From positions 1,116,001 through 1,180,000 of the forward strand of contig NZ_AKGD01000002.1 in assembly GCF_000271305.1 (NCBI RefSeq): DNA of 64,000 nt, given 5' to 3'. The notes under the pieces are model-generated. The model had not been told where the DNA came from. It did not search any database and saw only the letters and a program-made list of their open reading frames with translations. Source of the stretch: Hydrocarboniphaga effusa AP103 (GTDB lineage: Bacteria > Pseudomonadota > Gammaproteobacteria > Nevskiales > Nevskiaceae). The translations under genes and the position numbers were made by a program. Positions 7,507 through 17,452 of this stretch are shown here, piece after piece; position 1 is the stretch's first letter; each line of letters starts with the position of its first letter.

Positions 7507-9204
7507 ATGCGCCTGTCCCGCTTTCCGATCGCCACCACCAAAGAGACGCCCGCCGACGCCGAGATCGTCAGCCACCGGCTGATGCTGCGCGCGGGCCTCA
7601 TCCGCAAGCTCGGCGCCGGCCTCTACACCTGGATGCCGCTGGGCCTGCGCACGCTGCGCAAGATCGAGAGCATCGTGCGCGAGGAAATGAACCGCGCGGG
7701 CGCCGTCGAGCTGCTGATGCCGTCGATCCAGCCGGCCGAGCTCTGGCAGGAATCGGGCCGCTGGGACGTGATGGGCGACGAGATGCTGCGCATCAAGGAT
7801 CGCCACAAGAACGACTTCTGCTACGGCCCGACGCACGAGGAAGTGATCACCGCGATCGTGCGCGCCGACGTGCGCAGCTATCGCCAGCTGCCGATCAACT
7901 ACTACCAGATTCAGACCAAGTTCCGCGACGAGCGCCGTCCGCGCTTCGGCGTCATGCGTGCGCGCGAATTCCTCATGAAGGACGCGTACTCGTTCAGCAC
8001 CACGGCCGAGGACCTGTCGCAGCAGTACGAACTCATGCGCGAGGCCTACATCCGCATCTTCACGCGCGTGGGCGCGGATTTCCGTCCGGTGCAGGCCGAC
8101 TCGGGCAACATCGGCGGCGCCAAGAGCGAGGAGTTCCACATCCTCGCGCTCGCGGGCGAGGACTTGCTCGCGGTGTCGACCGAGGGTTCGTACGCGGCCA
8201 ATGTCGAAGCGGCCGAAACCAAGCCGACCGGCACGCGCGCCGCCGCTGCTGCGACGCTCGAAAAAGTCAGCACGCCGGGCCAGAAGACCTGCGAGCAGGT
8301 CTCCAAATTCATGAAGGTGCCGCTGACGGCCAAGGTCAAGCTGATGGTCGCCAAGGCGGCCGACGGCGGGCTGATCGGCATCGCGGTGCGCGGCGATCAC
8401 GAGATCAACCCGATCAAGGCGGCCAAGCATCCGAAGGTGGCGAGTCCGTTCGAGATGGCCAGGATCGAGGACGTGCAGAAGGCCTTCGGCTGCGAAGTGG
8501 GCTACCTAGGCCCGGTCAACGCGCCGATTCCGGTCATCGCCGATTTCGCGGCGGCCGAAGTCGCCGACTTCGTCTGTGGCGCCAACGAAGTCGACCATCA
8601 CCTGAAGGGCGTGAACTGGGGACGCGACTGCGCGGAGCCCGAGACCGCCGACCTGCGCATGATCGTCGAGGGCGACCCGTCGCCCGATGGCGTCGGCACG
8701 ATTCGCCTGCTGCGCGGCATCGAAGGCGGGCACATCTTCCAGCTCGGCCAGAAGTATTCCAAGGCGATGAGCCTGACGGTGCAGGGCGAGAACGGCGAGA
8801 GCATCACGCCCGAAATGGGCTGCTACGGCATCGGCGTCTCGCGCATGGCCGCGGCCGTGATCGAACAGAGCCATGACGCCAACGGCATCATCTGGCCCGA
8901 CGCGATCGCGCCATTCCGCGTCATCGTCACGCCGATCGGCACCGACAAGTCGCCGACCGCCAAGCAAACCGCCGAGACGCTCTACGAGCAGCTGATCGCG
9001 GCGGGCGTCGATGCGCTGCTCGACGATCGCGGCCTGCGTCCGGGCCCGATGTTCGCGGACGCCGACCTGATCGGCATTCCGCATCGCATCGTCATCGGCG
9101 ACAAGGGCCTGGCCGCCGGCCAGTTCGAGTACAAGCACCGTCGCGCGGACAAGGCCGAGATGATTCCGGCCACGCTCGAAGCGGTTCTCGAAAAGCTCGG
9201 TTGA
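7507..9204 (+). CDS. proS: Proline--tRNA ligase
   Basis: The 565-residue length and order of parts match the bacterial type of prolyl-tRNA synthetase, which charges tRNA-Pro in the cytoplasm. Class II motif 1 region is near GAGLYTWMPLGLRTLRKIE. Motif 2 is near TKFRDERRPRFGVMRAREFLMKD. The inserted YbaK-like editing domain, which removes mischarged alanine, lies at about 240-395. Motif 3 region is in the catalytic core after it (GCYGIGVSRM), and the anticodon-binding domain ends the protein (about 470-565). The ATG start gives the expected N-terminus MRLSRFPI. The gene appears to be monocistronic. Confidence 0.97.
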   Translation: MRLSRFPIATTKETPADAEIVSHRLMLRAGLIRKLGAGLYTWMPLGLRTLRKIESIVREEMNRAGAVELLMPSIQPAELWQESGRWDVMGDEMLRIKDRHKNDFCYGPTHEEVITAIVRADVRSYRQLPINYYQIQTKFRDERRPRFGVMRAREFLMKDAYSFSTTAEDLSQQYELMREAYIRIFTRVGADFRPVQADSGNIGGAKSEEFHILALAGEDLLAVSTEGSYAANVEAAETKPTGTRAAAAATLEKVSTPGQKTCEQVSKFMKVPLTAKVKLMVAKAADGGLIGIAVRGDHEINPIKAAKHPKVASPFEMARIEDVQKAFGCEVGYLGPVNAPIPVIADFAAAEVADFVCGANEVDHHLKGVNWGRDCAEPETADLRMIVEGDPSPDGVGTIRLLRGIEGGHIFQLGQKYSKAMSLTVQGENGESITPEMGCYGIGVSRMAAAVIEQSHDANGIIWPDAIAPFRVIVTPIGTDKSPTAKQTAETLYEQLIAAGVDALLDDRGLRPGPMFADADLIGIPHRIVIGDKGLAAGQFEYKHRRADKAEMIPATLEAVLEKLG

Positions 9205-9238
9205 GCTTGGAAGGCCCGCGCAAATCTCGCGAAGCGGT

Positions 9239-9937
9239 TTGCCTTCTCCCTCCGGGAGAAGGTGCCCCAAAGGGGCGGATGAGGGTGTCGCGGTGATAGC
9301 CGAGGCTGGCCATGATGGCGAGTCCCTCACCCCTCGCCCCTCTCGCAGTGGGAGAGGGGTTGGCCATCGTTTCATCCGCTTCACCGGTGGACTCTGGCTG
9401 TTGTTCGCGAGCGCCAGCGCCTTCGCCGGCCCCACCGGCGAGCCCGAGCCCGAACTGCGCGCGATGCTCGCCAAGGCCATCGCAGCGGCCGACAGCTTCG
9501 ACGACCGCTACACCGCCGAAGTCTGGCTCATGGACATGTCGGGCCGGCTCAAGCGCTATATCAAGAACGATGCGGAGCGGCTCGAATTTCTGCGCATCCT
9601 GCATCGCGAGGCTGCGCAGGCGCGGATTCCGCCGGAGCTCGCGCTCGCGGTGATCGAAACCGAGAGCCGTTTCGACCGTTATGCGATCTCGGTCGCGGGC
9701 GCCCAGGGCTACATGCAGATCATGCCGTTCTGGCTACGCGAGATCGCCGGGCCGGACGAGAATCTGTTCCATACCCGAACCAACCTGCGCATGGGCTGCA
9801 CGATCCTGCGCTTCTACCTCGACCGCGAGAGGGGCAACCTCGTCAACGCGCTCGCACGCTACAACGGCAGCCTCGGCCAACCGCAGTATCCGGACCACGT
9901 CATCAAGGTGCTCAACAAGCGCTGGTATCGCGGTTGA
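9239..9937 (+). CDS. Lytic transglycosylase domain protein (start uncertain)
   Basis: The secure part is residues about 95-232, a lysozyme-like SLT (transglycosylase) domain: the catalytic glutamate lies in VIETESRFDRYA, followed by GAQGYMQIMPFW and the C-terminal ALARYNGSLGQPQYPDHV. Such enzymes cut peptidoglycan glycan strands in the periplasm. A signal peptide core, GLWLLFASASAFAG, ends near 9430. The N-terminal 40 codons run through a REP-like repeat and no good ATG is present. A TTG at 9239 and a GTG at 9293 are in frame, but neither has a strong ribosome-binding site. The start therefore remains unsettled. The upstream gene proS ends 34 bases before. Confidence 0.8.
   Translation: MPSPSGRRCPKGADEGVAVIAEAGHDGESLTPRPSRSGRGVGHRFIRFTGGLWLLFASASAFAGPTGEPEPELRAMLAKAIAAADSFDDRYTAEVWLMDMSGRLKRYIKNDAERLEFLRILHREAAQARIPPELALAVIETESRFDRYAISVAGAQGYMQIMPFWLREIAGPDENLFHTRTNLRMGCTILRFYLDRERGNLVNALARYNGSLGQPQYPDHVIKVLNKRWYRG
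9241..9361. repeat. REP-like inverted repeat pair (BIME-like)
   Basis: The left element contains a hairpin, CTTCTCCC/GGGAGAAG around 9244-9260, followed by GGGGCGGATGAGGGT (9272-9286). The right element, in opposite orientation, is TCCCTCACCCCTCGCCCCTCTC (about 9322-9344) followed by GTGGGAGAGGGG (about 9348-9359). The two halves are imperfect inverted copies about 40 bases apart. Elements of this look are widely dispersed in Lysobacterales genomes. It lies at the very start of the lytic transglycosylase reading frame. Confidence 0.65.
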
Positions 9938-9960
9938 CGCGCGGCTGAGCCATTCGGTGG

Positions 9961-10644
9961 CTAGGGCTTGCCCGATTCCTGGATCTCGCCGATGCGCGTT
10001 TCGCTGCGCTGGTTCTTCTCGCGCGCGTAGGTCACCGCGTCGACCACTTCCTGGATCGTCGGATTGGGCCGGATCTTGAGCTGCTGGCCGGCCGCGAGCT
10101 TGTCCGGATTCGGCAGCACCTGCAGGTTCGATTGCCAGATCAGCGGCCACAGCCACGGGTTGCCGTAGACCTCGGACTTGCCCGAAATCACCCACAGGCT
10201 GTCGCCCGATTTGACCACGTAGGACTTGTTGCCCGTGCGCAATTCCTGGTTGAGCCGCTGCAAGGCCTGCAGCGCCGGCTTGCTCTGGCCTTGCACGAGC
10301 AGGGCTTCGGCGCTCTTCTGCTGCGCGAGCTGGGAATCGGAGAGGCCGGTGAACTGATACGACTGCTGCAAGGCTTCCTGCGCTTGGCGCATCGTCGTCG
10401 CATCGCCTGCGGATGGCGGCAACGGCACCGATGAAGACGGCGCCGTGCTTGCCGGCGGAACGCTGCGAGATTCGGCGGAAGCCTGAATCCTCGGCAGCAC
10501 GGTCGGCGGTGGATTCGCCATCGTCGGTAGCGGGGGCAAGGGCGGAGGCGGCCGGCGGATCGGGTCGCGATCGAGCCGCGTCGGGGCGGCGCAGGCGCCC
10601 ATCAGGGAAACGCAGAGCAGGGCGGGAGCGAGCCTCGAGAGCAT
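9961..10644 (-). CDS. LysM-domain lipoprotein
   Basis: The 227-residue product begins with a lipoprotein signal (MLSRLAPALLCVSLMGAC), with the lipidated Cys at about position 18. A Pro-rich linker (about 28-60) and a helical region (about 80-125) follow. The LysM domain lies at about 140-195 (SYVVKSGDSLWVISGKSEV, then NPWLWPLIWQSNLQVLPNPD and LAAGQQLKI), a module that binds N-acetylglucosamine in peptidoglycan. It is probably a cell-wall-associated lipoprotein of the outer or inner membrane. The frame stays open upstream but without family similarity, so the ATG at 10644 is chosen. It converges with the transglycosylase gene. Confidence 0.85.
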   Translation of the reverse strand: MLSRLAPALLCVSLMGACAAPTRLDRDPIRRPPPPLPPLPTMANPPPTVLPRIQASAESRSVPPASTAPSSSVPLPPSAGDATTMRQAQEALQQSYQFTGLSDSQLAQQKSAEALLVQGQSKPALQALQRLNQELRTGNKSYVVKSGDSLWVISGKSEVYGNPWLWPLIWQSNLQVLPNPDKLAAGQQLKIRPNPTIQEVVDAVTYAREKNQRSETRIGEIQESGKP

Positions 10645-10692
10645 CGGCAAAGCGTTCCTTGTGCGGAAGGGGCAGCGTCGGAGCTGCGATGA

Positions 10693-11813
<1,121 letters not shown>

Positions 11814-11814
11814 T

Positions 11815-12504
11815 TCAACCCAAGGTCTTCTGCACGAACGGCAGCGTGAGCCTGCGCTTGGCGCTCAGCGAGGCGTGATCGAGCGTGTCGAGTGCGGCGA
11901 TCAGGCTTGCCGCGTCGCGCGGCAGATGGTGGATGAGCCAGCGCGCGGCTTCGTCGGGCAACTCGAGCCCGCGAGCCAGCGCATTCTCGCGCAGCCAGCG
12001 ACTGCGATCGGCATCGTCGAGCGCGCGCAGGCCGAAGCGGGCGGACTGGTGAAGCCGCGTGCGCAGGTCGGGGATCGCGCAATCGAGCCGGTCGGTCGCG
12101 TGTGACGCGGAAACCAGCCAGCGACGCTGGTTCGCACGCAGCTTGTCGAAGCGGCGGATCAGCGCATACGCCCAATCGCGATCCGCGCTGACGATGTCGA
12201 GATCGTCGAGCGCGAGCAGGTCGGCCTCGTCGGCGCCGTCGAGCAGCTCGATGGGCCGCTCCGCAAAGTTCGCGAGCGGCAGGTAAGCCACGCGCAAACC
12301 CTGCTGCTGGAAATGCCGCGCGGTCGCCAGCAGCAGATGACTCTTGCCGACACCATCCGGCCCGAACAGGTAGATCCCGCCGATCGGTGAATCGTGCAGC
12401 TCGCGCAGCGCGGCGAGCGCGGCTTCGTTCGGGCCGGCGAAATAGGTGTCGAAGCTGGCGGTGCTACGGAGCTGGACCGACAGCGCGAGCTGCTCGCCCT
12501 TCAC
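11815..12504 (-). CDS. hda: DnaA regulatory inactivator Hda
   Basis: The 229-residue product is a DnaA-like AAA+ protein without DnaA's DNA-binding domain, as expected for Hda. With the loaded beta clamp, Hda promotes hydrolysis of ATP bound to DnaA and so prevents over-initiation. A clamp-binding-like motif, QLALSVQL, lies at about residues 4-11. Walker A is GPDGVGKSHLL (about 48-58) and Walker B is LLALDDLD. The GTG start at 12504 overlaps the stop of the upstream permease gene (GTGA), so the two are likely cotranscribed. The reading frame is longer upstream, but that part has no similarity to the family. Confidence 0.92.
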   Translation of the reverse strand: MKGEQLALSVQLRSTASFDTYFAGPNEAALAALRELHDSPIGGIYLFGPDGVGKSHLLLATARHFQQQGLRVAYLPLANFAERPIELLDGADEADLLALDDLDIVSADRDWAYALIRRFDKLRANQRRWLVSASHATDRLDCAIPDLRTRLHQSARFGLRALDDADRSRWLRENALARGLELPDEAARWLIHHLPRDAASLIAALDTLDHASLSAKRRLTLPFVQKTLG

Positions 12505-13649
12505 GCGTCTTCGCGCAGCGCGGGGAGGGAGGCTTCCGCGGGCGCCTCGGGCGCCGGATCGAGAGCCGGGTCCAGATAGAGCCGGCTCTGGAACCAGTGC
12601 GTGAGCGTGTGCCGCAGCATCACCGCGAGCACCGCGGCCACCGGCAGCGCGAGCAGCACGCCGATGAAGCCGAACAGCTGGCCGCCGGCCATCACCGCGA
12701 AGATCACGGCCACCGGATGCAGGCCGATCTTGTCGCCGATCAGCCAGGGGCTGAAGACGTTGGATTCGAGGAACTGGCCGACCGCGAATACGACCGCCAG
12801 CCAGATGAAAGGCGTGAGCTCCTGCGTCTGCACCGCCATCGCGATCACCGCGGTGACGATGCCGATGATCGCGCCGAGATACGGAACGAAGCTGACCATG
12901 CCGATGATCAGGCCGACGATCAGCGCGAGCTTGAGCCCGGTCAGCCAGAGCGCGAGCCAGTAATAGGCCGTCAGCGCGGTCATGACCGTGAGCTGGCCGC
13001 GGAAGAAGGCGCCGAGCACCTCGTCGGTTTCGCGCGCCAGGCCATCGGCGGTCGGACGCCAGCGCGGCGGAATCACGCCGCGTATCCAGGCGACGAGACG
13101 GTCCCAATCGCGCAGCAGGTAGAAGGTGACGATCGGGATCAGGAACAGGTTGGCGACCGTGGTCATGATCGCCCCGGTCGAGTCCGAGGCGCGCTGCCAG
13201 ATCGCCGGCAGTACGTTGCTGGCCTTGGACCAGTTGTCCGTGATCAGCGTCTTGAGGCCTTCGGCGTCGAGGCGGATGCCTTCGGGCAGGCTCACGCCGA
13301 GCTTGGGCAGCGCGCTGTCCTGCAGCCAGACCAGCCAGTCCGGAATGTTGTGGATCAGCACCCCGAGCTGTTCGCCGAGCATCGGCACGACCAGCGCGAT
13401 GACCAGCAGCGCGAACACCGTCAGCACCACGAACACCAGGCTCACGCCGGCCGTGCGCGAGAGCCTGAGCTTTTCGAGACGGTCGACGAGCGGGTCGCCC
13501 ATGTAGGCCAGCCCGGCGCCGACGACGAAGGGCGTCAGGATCGGCGACAGCAGCCAGGTCACCACCAGCAGCAGGATGCCGATGGCGATCCAGGGCCAGT
13601 TCTCGCGCAGCGAGGAGGTGGCCGGGTTGGAGCTGGCGTCGTCGCTCAT
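12501..13649 (-). CDS. AI-2E transporter family permease (PerM-like)
   Basis: The 382-residue inner-membrane protein has about seven hydrophobic segments and belongs to the AI-2E/PerM family. Typical segments are WPWIAIGILLLVVTWLLSPIL at the N-terminus, FLIPIVTFYLLRDWDRLVAWI (about 168-188), and the C-terminal block with ALIVGLIIGMVSFVPYLGAIIG. Members have been linked to export of autoinducer-2, or in others to sodium/proton exchange; the substrate here is unknown. It lies directly upstream of hda with a GTGA overlap, an order conserved in many Lysobacterales genomes. The gene diverges from purM. Confidence 0.88.
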   Translation of the reverse strand: MSDDASSNPATSSLRENWPWIAIGILLLVVTWLLSPILTPFVVGAGLAYMGDPLVDRLEKLRLSRTAGVSLVFVVLTVFALLVIALVVPMLGEQLGVLIHNIPDWLVWLQDSALPKLGVSLPEGIRLDAEGLKTLITDNWSKASNVLPAIWQRASDSTGAIMTTVANLFLIPIVTFYLLRDWDRLVAWIRGVIPPRWRPTADGLARETDEVLGAFFRGQLTVMTALTAYYWLALWLTGLKLALIVGLIIGMVSFVPYLGAIIGIVTAVIAMAVQTQELTPFIWLAVVFAVGQFLESNVFSPWLIGDKIGLHPVAVIFAVMAGGQLFGFIGVLLALPVAAVLAVMLRHTLTHWFQSRLYLDPALDPAPEAPAEASLPALREDA

Positions 13650-13707
13650 GGAGGTTTCAGGAGGGGCAGGAGGCCATTATCCGGTGCCTGGGCGGGTTTT
13701 CACAGGT

Positions 13708-13713
13708 TAGAAT
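13708..13713 (+). promoter_or_regulatory. Possible -10 element (TAGAAT) of purM
   Basis: TAGAAT lies 97 bases upstream of the purM ATG in the spacer between the divergent permease and purM. It matches five of six positions of the -10 consensus. It sits in the context GTTAGAATCCGCGCC, similar to that before proS. A -35 element is not clear. Confidence 0.3.
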
Positions 13714-13809
13714 CCGCGCCCTACCGCGTTCACCGATCCCATCGTCCGCTCGCGAGGCGGCGACGCACCCGTAGCGCTCCCTACCAGATCCCGTATCAGA
13801 TCAAGCCCC

Positions 13810-14841
13810 ATGACTTCCTCGAAAGGCCTGTCCTACCGCGACGCCGGCGTCGATATCGACGCGGGTGACGAACTCGTCGACGACATCAAGAAGATCGTGC
13901 GCAGCACGCGCCGGCCCGAAGTGCTCGCCGGTGTCGGTGGCTTCGGCGCGCTGGTCGGCCTGCCGAAGAAATACAAGAAGCCCGTGCTGGTCTCGGGCAC
14001 CGACGGCGTCGGCACCAAGCTGCGCCTCGGCATCGATTCGGGCCGCGTGCAGGGCCTGGGCATCGACCTCGTCGGCATGTGCGTCAACGACGTGCTCGTC
14101 TCGGGCGCCGAGCCGCTGTTCTTCCTCGATTACTACGCCACCGGCAAGCTCGACAAGAAAGTCGCCGCGCAGGTGGTCAAGGGCATCGCCGAAGGCTGCA
14201 AGCTTGCAGGCGCCGCGCTGGTCGGCGGCGAAACCGCCGAAATGCCGGGCATGTATTCCGAGGGTGATTTCGACCTCGCCGGCTTCTGCGTGGCGGTGGC
14301 CGAGCAGAGCAAGATCATCGACGGCAGCGGCATCAAGGTCGGCGACGTGCTGATCGGCCTGCCGTCGAGCGGCCCGCATTCAAACGGCTATTCGCTGATC
14401 CGCAAGATTCTCGCGGTGAGCGGCGCCAGGCTCGAAGACGCCTTCGGCAAGGGCACGCTCGGCGATGCGCTGCTCGCCCCGACCTCGATCTACGTCAAGC
14501 CGGTGCTCAAGCTGCTCGACGCCAAGCTGCCGATTCGCGGCATGTCGCACATCACCGGTGGCGGCATCGTCGGCAACCTGCCGCGCTGCTTCCCGAAGGG
14601 CACCGCCGCGGTCGTCGACACCGCCAGCTGGACGCGTCCGGCGATCTTCGACTGGCTGCAGGAACAGGGCAAGGTCGAGCAGGACGAGATGTGGCGCGTG
14701 TTCAACTGCGGCGTCGGCTTCGTGCTCGTGGTGCCGCGCAAGGCCGTCGACAAGACCCTCACCGAACTCAAGAAATCCAGGCTCAAGCCCTTCGTCATGG
14801 GCGAGATCGTCAAGGGCAAGCAGGACGTGCGCTTCGCGTGA
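13810..14841 (+). CDS. purM: Phosphoribosylformylglycinamidine cyclo-ligase
   Basis: The 343-residue product matches AIR synthetase, which closes the imidazole ring in step five of purine synthesis using ATP. Family regions seen are [15 protein letters not shown] at the N-terminus, [17 protein letters not shown] (about 57-73), the [25 protein letters not shown] stretch (about 93-117), [12 protein letters not shown], and the C-terminal [13 protein letters not shown]. The stop overlaps the purN start (GTGA), so the two steps of the pathway are translationally coupled. It is expected to be regulated with the purine pathway. Confidence 0.96.
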   Translation: MTSSKGLSYRDAGVDIDAGDELVDDIKKIVRSTRRPEVLAGVGGFGALVGLPKKYKKPVLVSGTDGVGTKLRLGIDSGRVQGLGIDLVGMCVNDVLVSGAEPLFFLDYYATGKLDKKVAAQVVKGIAEGCKLAGAALVGGETAEMPGMYSEGDFDLAGFCVAVAEQSKIIDGSGIKVGDVLIGLPSSGPHSNGYSLIRKILAVSGARLEDAFGKGTLGDALLAPTSIYVKPVLKLLDAKLPIRGMSHITGGGIVGNLPRCFPKGTAAVVDTASWTRPAIFDWLQEQGKVEQDEMWRVFNCGVGFVLVVPRKAVDKTLTELKKSRLKPFVMGEIVKGKQDVRFA

Positions 14842-15512
14842 GCTTGCCGCGGGGCAGGCTCGTCGTGCTGATCTCCGGCCGCGGTCGGAACCTGCAGGCT
14901 TTCATCGACGCGACACGTGACGGCCGCATCGAGGCCGACATCGCGCTGGTGGTGTCGAATCGCGCGGATGCGGCAGGGCTCGGGCTCGCGCGGGATGCGG
15001 GGATTCCGACGCGCGTCATCGCGCATCGCGACTATCCGACGCGCGAGGCCTTCGATGCGCAGCTGATCGACGCGATCGCGCCGCTGCAGCCCGATCTGGT
15101 GCTGCTCGCGGGCTTCATGCGCATCCTGACGCCGTCCTTCATCCGCGCTTTCGAAGGGCGGCTGCTCAACATCCATCCCTCGCTGCTGCCGCGCTATCCG
15201 GGCCTCGACACGCACGCGCGCGCGATCGCGGCCGGCGACGCCGAGCACGGAGCGAGCGTGCACCTGGTCACCGAAGAACTCGACGGCGGGTCGGTGCTGA
15301 TGCAGGGCGCGGTGCCGGTGCTGCCTGACGACGATGCAGCCAGCCTTGCCGAGCGCGTGATGCGCGACGTGGAACTGCGCATTTATCCGCAGGTCGTGAG
15401 CTGGTGCCTGCGTGGCGTGCTGACGGTTGCGGCCGATGGCTTGCGCTACGAAGGCGAGCGCGTCGGCGCTCCACTGGGCCTGGAGAAGCTCGAGCCCGCG
15501 TTTCGCGGCTGA
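14838..15512 (+). CDS. purN: Phosphoribosylglycinamide formyltransferase
   Basis: The 224-residue product matches GAR transformylase, which uses 10-formyltetrahydrofolate to formylate GAR in the third step of purine synthesis. Residues seen include the phosphate-binding loop [11 protein letters not shown] near the N-terminus, the catalytic [18 protein letters not shown] (Asn and His), and the Asp in [15 protein letters not shown]. The GTG start at 14838 overlaps the purM stop. The frame extends upstream inside purM without family similarity. A strong rho-independent terminator follows the gene, so it ends the operon. Confidence 0.94.
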   Translation: MSLPRGRLVVLISGRGRNLQAFIDATRDGRIEADIALVVSNRADAAGLGLARDAGIPTRVIAHRDYPTREAFDAQLIDAIAPLQPDLVLLAGFMRILTPSFIRAFEGRLLNIHPSLLPRYPGLDTHARAIAAGDAEHGASVHLVTEELDGGSVLMQGAVPVLPDDDAASLAERVMRDVELRIYPQVVSWCLRGVLTVAADGLRYEGERVGAPLGLEKLEPAFRG

Positions 15513-15571
15513 GGAGTCGGTTACCTCGGAGCGGGACCGTTGCGGCTCGCTCGTCGAATTGACGCATACGG

Positions 15572-15610
15572 AAACGAAGAAGGCGCCTCACGGCGCCTTC
15601 TTCGTTTTTT
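15572..15610 (+). terminator. Rho-independent terminator after purN
   Basis: A perfect 16-bp stem (15572-15587 with 15592-15607, 4-base loop) is GC-rich near the loop and followed by a run of T to 15610. It sits between the convergent purN and the Ig-like lipoprotein gene. The A-rich 5' arm means it may also stop transcription from the minus strand. Confidence 0.92.
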
Positions 15611-15621
15611 AGCATCAGCTT

Positions 15622-17175
15622 TTACTCGGTCGTTTCCGGCAGCGGCGCGACGGTGCCGCAAGCGTTGTAGACCTGCAGCGAGCTCAGCGCCGTGGCCAGA
15701 CCCGAGTTGTAGGTCAGGCGCACGCCGTTGAACGGCTGGGTCGGCTGGAAGAACACGGCGGCGGCTTCGTTCGGAATGTTGCCGATCGGCAGCAGCGGGA
15801 AGCCGAGCAGATCGACCTGCAGCGTATTGGAAGCGGCGTTGCCGGTTTCCACTTCCTCGCCGTTGAGCAGCGTGGTCACGGTGACGGCGGAAAGCACGTC
15901 GGCCGCAAGCAACTGACCCGCCGGGCTGCCGACCACGAAGCCGACCGGCTGCGTGCCCGGGAAGGTCGTCGCCGCGCCCGACGGCGTCACGTCGACGCTG
16001 AGGCTGTCGCCGAGCAGGCTCACGGTCAGGTTGAGATCGAGGTGGTTGCTGTCATCGGCATCGATGACGAATTCCGGCTCGCCCGTGGTGGAGCAGAGCA
16101 GACCGAGGCCGCCGAGCGCGCCGCAGATCAGCCCGCCCCGGGACGTCGACGCCTCGTAGGCCGGGGTACGCAGCGGGGTGGTGCAGACCGCGTCGGAGAT
16201 TTCGAGCGTGGCGGAAGCATCGCGAGCGGCGGGGTCGGTGATCTGCGGCTGGGCGCCAGCCTTGAGCGTGGCCGTGATCGTGGTTGTGCCCTTGGTGACC
16301 GCGGTGACCGAGCCTGTGTTGTCGATGGTCGCGACCGCCGGAGTGGCCGAGGTCCAGTCGATCAGTTCGTTGCTGATCTCTTCCTCGTCGTTGTTGCTGT
16401 AGCGGCCGATGGCGTGGGCCTGCGTGGTCGAGCCGATCGGCAGCGGAGCCTGATCGAAGGTCACCGAGATCACTTCGACGAGTTCGCGGTTGCTGGCGGT
16501 GATCGTCAGCGTGGTGCTGACCTCCGAGGCCTCGGTCGAGGTCACGGTGATCGCTGCGGTGTCATCGTTGGTGGCCGTGAGCGGAACGCGGATGGCCTTC
16601 TCGGTCGCCGGGCCGGGCAGTGCGGGCGTGGCGACGGTGTCGTCGTCCGAGACCCAGGTGGCCGTGATCGGACGCTCGGTCGTGTCGCTGTAGACGCCGA
16701 CAGCACGGTAGCTGCGCTGGGAGCCGCGTGCGATGGTGTCGGCGGTCACCGTGGTGTTGTCGAGGGTGCGCACGATCTTGATGCTGTCGAGTGCCGCGGG
16801 GCCGACGGTGATCGTGACCGTGTTGCTGGTCTTGCCGTCTTTGCTCGCGGTGATTCGCGCAACGCCGGTGTTCACTGCGGTGACAAGGCCAGCCGCATTG
16901 ACCGTAGCAACCGAAGTATTGTCGCTACTCCAGTTGGCGCTGGTAGAGCGTTCGACCGGCGTTGCTTCATCAGGCGGCGGTTGGGTGAAGCTGCCGATAG
17001 CTTCCAGCTGCTCCGTGCGCCCTTTGGGAACGAGAGCGGTCTCCAGTTGGGTCGCTTTCACCTGTGCGGAAAGCGCCACGAGATCCTCCGTGAATGCAGG
17101 ACTTTGAATAGACCCATCACCGCAGGCCGCCAGCACCAACGTGGCTAGCACCGCCAACGCGCGCATCGCTTTCAT
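15622..17175 (-). CDS. Ig-like (Big2) domain surface lipoprotein
   Basis: The 517-residue product starts with a lipoprotein signal peptide (MKAMRALAVLATLVLAAC), with the lipidated Cys at 18. The bulk consists of repeated bacterial Ig-like units of the Big2 type, seen at about 85-125 (VARITASKDGKTSNTVTITV), about 125-230, and about 235-325 (GTTTITATLKAG). Such units are stalks of surface adhesins. The C-terminal 190 residues form a separate beta-rich domain with paired cysteines. It lies on the outer membrane or at the surface by inference. It diverges from the ompA-like gene, with possible shared regulatory sites between them. Confidence 0.8.
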   Translation of the reverse strand: MKAMRALAVLATLVLAACGDGSIQSPAFTEDLVALSAQVKATQLETALVPKGRTEQLEAIGSFTQPPPDEATPVERSTSANWSSDNTSVATVNAAGLVTAVNTGVARITASKDGKTSNTVTITVGPAALDSIKIVRTLDNTTVTADTIARGSQRSYRAVGVYSDTTERPITATWVSDDDTVATPALPGPATEKAIRVPLTATNDDTAAITVTSTEASEVSTTLTITASNRELVEVISVTFDQAPLPIGSTTQAHAIGRYSNNDEEEISNELIDWTSATPAVATIDNTGSVTAVTKGTTTITATLKAGAQPQITDPAARDASATLEISDAVCTTPLRTPAYEASTSRGGLICGALGGLGLLCSTTGEPEFVIDADDSNHLDLNLTVSLLGDSLSVDVTPSGAATTFPGTQPVGFVVGSPAGQLLAADVLSAVTVTTLLNGEEVETGNAASNTLQVDLLGFPLLPIGNIPNEAAAVFFQPTQPFNGVRLTYNSGLATALSSLQVYNACGTVAPLPETTE

Positions 17176-17180
17176 CCACT

Positions 17181-17242
17181 ACTCCCAAAATTAACGGCAA
17201 CTCCCGAAGAACTCCCAAGTAAGACTTTTCCGATTGTCTTAC
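17181..17242. promoter_or_regulatory. Repeats and palindrome between divergent surface-protein genes
   Basis: Within 62 bases there are three ACTCCC words (at 17181, 17200 and 17211) and a perfect inverted repeat, GTAAGAC at 17219-17225 and GTCTTAC at 17236-17242 with a 10-base spacer. They sit just upstream of the Ig-like gene (minus strand) and may be sites for a regulator. On the minus strand a promoter of the form TTGGGA, 17 bases, GTTAAT overlaps the ACTCCC repeats. The role is inferred from arrangement only. Confidence 0.4.
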
Positions 17243-17261
17243 TCACCCGGGCATCTGAATG

Positions 17262-17289
17262 TTGTGTCACGGCCCCTAGGCGGCATAAT
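17262..17289 (+). promoter_or_regulatory. Possible sigma-70 promoter of the ompA-like gene
   Basis: TTGTGT (17262-17267), a 16-base spacer and CATAAT (17284-17289) resemble a sigma-70 promoter; the -10 matches five of six positions. It would give an untranslated leader of about 155 bases before the ATG at 17453. AAGGGAGA upstream of the ATG is a good ribosome-binding site. Confidence 0.4.
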
Positions 17290-17452
17290 CTACAGGGAGC
17301 CACTTGCGCTGAACAGCACCCTGACATCGCAATCAGGGGCTACGCAAGCTGGACAGGGGATGTTCGCCACGTGGCGACACGGTCGATCGATAGGGATCGG
17401 CAAGTCCGAAAGACTTTGTAAGGTCGTTCGCTGTTGTTAAGGGAGAGTGTAA

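Noticed and set aside
12387..13868. Open frame of 493 codons antisense to hda and the permease
   Set aside because: It crosses two genes with clear motifs and is His/Asp/Arg rich, a sign of a shadow frame.
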